8,615 nucleotides of DNA, taken from NCBI GenBank assembly GCA_027488265.1, contig JAIYCA010000217.1, positions 1 to 8,615 on the forward strand, written 5' to 3'. Source of the DNA: Planctomycetaceae bacterium. GTDB taxonomy: Bacteria > Planctomycetota > Phycisphaerae > Phycisphaerales > SM1A02. Position 1 is the stretch's first letter. Each line of letters begins with the position of its first letter. This document shows positions 6,542 to 8,615 of the stretch, piece after piece. The notes under the pieces were generated by a model that worked only from the letters and a program-made list of their open reading frames with translations, had not been told where the DNA came from and searched no databases. Both the position numbers and the translations under genes were made by a program.

Positions 6542-6738
6542 GTCGTGGATTCGGTTTGCTTTGGGAGGTTTGGAGGGGTGAGAGGTGGAAAGTGTGGCTC
6601 CCGCGGCGGGACCTCAGAAGTGTGGGTTCCGATCGCCTGATCCGAATTGGAAGTTGAGGTGCCTTCGGTTGGAGGCCTCAGTTGAAGACATCTCTCTGCG
6701 GTCTTTCGTGAGAGATTCGGTTGGAGGAATCAAGTCCC
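6542..6738 (+). other. Leader region before the metallophosphoesterase gene
   Basis: This 197-bp gap holds a G-rich purine stretch (6562-6590) and a tight inverted repeat TCCCG/CGGGA (6599-6611) without a T run. It also has a 12-bp direct repeat TTCGGTTGGAGG (6664-6675 and 6716-6727) and a 7-bp stem ATCTCTC/GAGAGAT (6690-6696 and 6710-6716) with a 13-nt loop. I see no clear -10 box. The second repeat copy contains the ribosome binding site of the next gene. Confidence 0.5.
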
Positions 6739-7548
6739 ATGGCTCGTCTCGCAGTGATTTCAGACATTCACGGTAATCGCGTCGCGCTCGAAGAAGTGCT
6801 GCGGGATCTTGATCGACGTGATGTCGATGCGGTGATTTGCCTCGGCGATATCGTCGGATACGGGCCCGAGTCGTCCGAGTGCGTGCGACTGGTTCGCAAC
6901 TCATGTCGAGTTGCGATTCGTGGGAACCACGAAGACGGAGTGCTCGCGCGAGAAAGCGGGCGCGGATGGAATCCGGTCGCGCAAGCTGGACTTGCGTTTG
7001 CGCGCCGTACCCTCACCGACGCCGACAAGGCGTTTCTCGCGAAACTTCCATCGAGTTTCTCGATTCAGGGAACGCTGCTTGCGGTGCATGATTCTCCTGT
7101 ACCCAGTGAGAATGGGATGAACTACTTGCGTGATGTTCACGACGCGGCGGACGCGTTTTTCTGGCTTCGCGAGTCGATTTGCTTGATTGGTCACACACAC
7201 GTTGCGGCATGCTTTGTGACCGACAGTGCACCGAATGTTCGGCCACATGTTGAAGATCTCCAACTCCTGACTCCGAACGGCACGGCAGGCTCGGCCTCTC
7301 AAGCGTGGTCTGAGACATGTTTGGTCGAGTCGATTTCACTGCCACGAAAGGGGCGCGCGATCGTGAATCCAGGTTCAGTAGGGCAGCCACGCGATCGTGA
7401 TCCTCGCGCGAGTTATGCGGTGGTTGATCTCGATCGTTTGGCGGTCGATTTCCATCGTGTGTGTTACGACATCGAAGAAGCAGCACGGCGCACGATTGAC
7501 GCGGGGCTTCCTGCGGTGCTCGGCGAGCGGCTTGCCATCGGTGCGTGA
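6739..7548 (+). CDS. Calcineurin-like metallophosphoesterase (YfcE/MJ0936-like)
   Basis: This is a predicted cytoplasmic phosphoesterase or phosphodiesterase using two divalent metals. The substrate is not shown by the sequence. The 269-residue protein has every signature: SDIHGN (Asp9, His11), GDIVGYGP (Asp37), GNHED (Asn63, His64), HDSP (His117), GHTH (His152, His154) and the late NPGSVGQPRDRDPRASY block typical of this subfamily. The ATG at 6739 is chosen because GGAGG (6723-6727) sits upstream with 11-nt spacing. An in-frame TTG at 6721 would place the SD inside the coding sequence. A short hydrophilic segment (about 166-200) lies between the GHTH and NPGSVG motifs and looks like an insertion. 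It follows dprA by 197 bp and precedes a membrane protein gene by 45 bp, and may be co-transcribed with the latter. Confidence 0.93.
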   Translation: MARLAVISDIHGNRVALEEVLRDLDRRDVDAVICLGDIVGYGPESSECVRLVRNSCRVAIRGNHEDGVLARESGRGWNPVAQAGLAFARRTLTDADKAFLAKLPSSFSIQGTLLAVHDSPVPSENGMNYLRDVHDAADAFFWLRESICLIGHTHVAACFVTDSAPNVRPHVEDLQLLTPNGTAGSASQAWSETCLVESISLPRKGRAIVNPGSVGQPRDRDPRASYAVVDLDRLAVDFHRVCYDIEEAARRTIDAGLPAVLGERLAIGA

Positions 7549-7582
7549 CATGCATGGAAATGCCTGAGGGAAGTGACATTTC

Positions 7583-7588
7583 GGGGGA
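7583..7588 (+). promoter_or_regulatory. Shine-Dalgarno site that decides the start of the four-TM protein
   Basis: GGGGGA precedes the ATG at 7594 with 5-nt spacing. An in-frame GTG at 7573 has its own GAGGGA only 2 nt upstream, which is too close, so the ATG is preferred. Confidence 0.55.
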
Positions 7589-7593
7589 AACTG

Positions 7594-8406
7594 ATGTACA
7601 CCACGCGCCTTCTTCGTGTGGATTCGGGCGAGTCTGCGGAACCTTCGCGCAACGACGCGTACGAGGGGAAACCGGAGCGGCGGAGTGGTCGATCGGATGC
7701 GGCTTCGGAGCACCTCGCGAGAACCCTGATCCGCGTCATTTGGATTTGCACAGCGGTTTGGGTGTTGCTTCCACTTGCGAAAGCAGTGGAACTTGCGTGT
7801 CTACTTGGTGTTGGTGACCCGCTCGCGCCTGCGGCGAAGAGCGATGACGGTGCGATCATCACGCGGGTGGCGGAGTGGTCGGGCGTGTTGGCGAGCGCGA
7901 TCGCGCCGATTTCGGCGTTTGCGATTGGCGCTCTTGCCGCCCTCGCTCTGGCGTGTCTGTCAATCGAAGTGCGATCCGTCACATCGAGAGTGGGCGCCAC
8001 AGTCGCGGCACTTGCTCTCTACGGAGGTGCAGCGATCCAAGTCACCGAGATTCGCGAATCCATGCTCGCGCTCGCGCCGGGATTTCTTGGTGTCGGCGTT
8101 TCTATCGCGATCGTTAGTGCGTCGTTCGTACTTGCGTGGCGATGGGTTGAAAACCTCGCACTCGCGGTGGCCCTCCCCGCGCGCGAGGATCCTCTTGCGA
8201 TTTCGGCGGAAATCGATCTCGAAGCGGGTTCACGAGCGCATCGTGGTGTCGACTCTGTCAACTCATCGGCAGCGCGACTTGCCGGTGCCTTCCATCGTGT
8301 CGTTGGCGAGTCTGCAGCGGCCGAGGGCGACGGGCTCTCTGGCCGCGGATCGCCCATTCCGAAGCGACTTCCGGATGATGAGCCACTCTCGGCGCGCACC
8401 GCATAA
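7594..8406 (+). CDS. Four-TM membrane protein of unknown function
   Basis: I do not recognise this 270-residue protein. The N-terminal 43 residues are hydrophilic and charged. Membrane segments are predicted at about 45-70 (RVIWICTAVWVLLPLAKA), 97-121 (GVLASAIAPISAFAIGALAA), 131-150 (VGATVAALALYGGAAIQV) and 163-194 (FLGVGVSIAIVSASFVLAWR). The tail (195-270) is hydrophilic and Ser/Ala/Asp-rich. Both ends are probably cytoplasmic, since there is an even number of segments and basic residues lie before TM1. There is no signal peptidase site and no catalytic motif. The gene begins 45 bp after the metallophosphoesterase gene, which suggests one transcript, but nothing in the sequence links their functions. 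The ATG with SD GGGGGA is chosen over a GTG seven codons upstream. Confidence 0.82.
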   Translation: MYTTRLLRVDSGESAEPSRNDAYEGKPERRSGRSDAASEHLARTLIRVIWICTAVWVLLPLAKAVELACLLGVGDPLAPAAKSDDGAIITRVAEWSGVLASAIAPISAFAIGALAALALACLSIEVRSVTSRVGATVAALALYGGAAIQVTEIRESMLALAPGFLGVGVSIAIVSASFVLAWRWVENLALAVALPAREDPLAISAEIDLEAGSRAHRGVDSVNSSAARLAGAFHRVVGESAAAEGDGLSGRGSPIPKRLPDDEPLSARTA

Positions 8407-8592
8407 GCGCAGGGTTTGCTCAAATCAACATGCGAGCGGTCCGTCTCAGCGAGCGAGGGCGCACGTCTGAACGCGACCGTGGGAATCGATGACGGCCTTC
8501 GGAGAGGCCTTGCGGACGAGTCGCGTGTCGAGCCTCGGTCGCGCGGTGGTGAAGGTTGCAGGTGTGGGCTTCAGGCGCAGCGCGCGGGGGGG
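8407..8592. other. Right-edge intergenic region without a supported gene
   Basis: Two frames stay open to the window edge. A minus-strand frame ends at TGA 8448-8446 and reads ...AVIDSHGRVQTCALAR. A plus-strand frame starts at ATG 8489 and reads MTAFGEALRTSRVSSLG. They overlap each other, neither matches a family I know, and open frames of this length are common at this G+C. A 5-bp stem GGCCT/AGGCC (8494-8509) has no T run. I call no gene. Confidence 0.4.
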
Positions 8593-8601
8593 TGCTACAT
8601 T
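8593..8601 (+). promoter_or_regulatory. Extended -10-like promoter at the right edge
   Basis: TGCTACATT matches the extended -10 pattern TGnTAnnnT, which can work without a good -35. No -35 hexamer is seen 16-18 bp upstream. It would drive a rightward gene that begins beyond the window. Confidence 0.4.
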
Positions 8602-8615
8602 CCGCCCCTTCCCCA

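Noticed and set aside
6599..6611. Inverted repeat TCCCG/CGGGA as a dprA terminator
   Set aside because: Only 5 pairs, a 3-nt loop and no T run follow.
6721..6738. TTG start for the metallophosphoesterase
   Set aside because: It would put the good SD inside the gene. The ATG at 6739 directly begins the conserved MARLAVISDIHGN strand.
8431..8493. 20-codon frame from an ATG at about 8431
   Set aside because: No SD, Arg-rich, and such short frames are common by chance.

Overview
The window is a bacterial chromosomal segment of roughly 60% G+C by eye. It has closely packed genes and no tRNA, rRNA, CRISPR array, insertion sequence or phage gene that I can see. The lineage cannot be fixed from the sequence. 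High G+C, a mix of Shine-Dalgarno and SD-less starts, and poorly conserved long membrane and acidic proteins would fit a planctomycete of the Phycisphaerae type, but that is a low-confidence guess.

Left part (1-2934, minus strand): a chemotaxis operon read leftwards. It holds a large CheA histidine kinase with two HPt domains, followed 45 bp downstream by cheW, which runs off the left edge after 71 codons. CheA and CheW would couple membrane chemoreceptors to phosphorylation of response regulators that lie outside the window.

Middle left (2935-3341): a 407-bp divergent intergenic region. Its notable content is a 15-bp tandem array with six near-perfect and three decaying copies, followed by a weak promoter for the rightward genes.

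Right part (3342-8406, plus strand): four genes read rightwards. The first is an unrecognised protein with two membrane segments and a very acidic, repeat-rich tail of about 350 residues. The second is dprA (DNA-processing protein A, RecA loading in transformation) with an unusually long linker before its C-terminal winged helix. The third is a calcineurin-like metallophosphoesterase with all metal ligands present. The fourth is an unrecognised protein with four predicted membrane segments. Spacings are 113, 197 and 45 bp, so only the last pair looks tightly co-transcribed.

Right edge (8407-8615): no convincing gene. An extended -10-like promoter sits at the extreme end and probably serves a gene beyond the window.

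No complete new system is evident. The points most worth a second look are the acidic-tail membrane protein and its in-frame expanding repeats, the 15-bp array, the tandem-HPt CheA, and a recurrent GCTANNNT element that coincides with SD-less starts.
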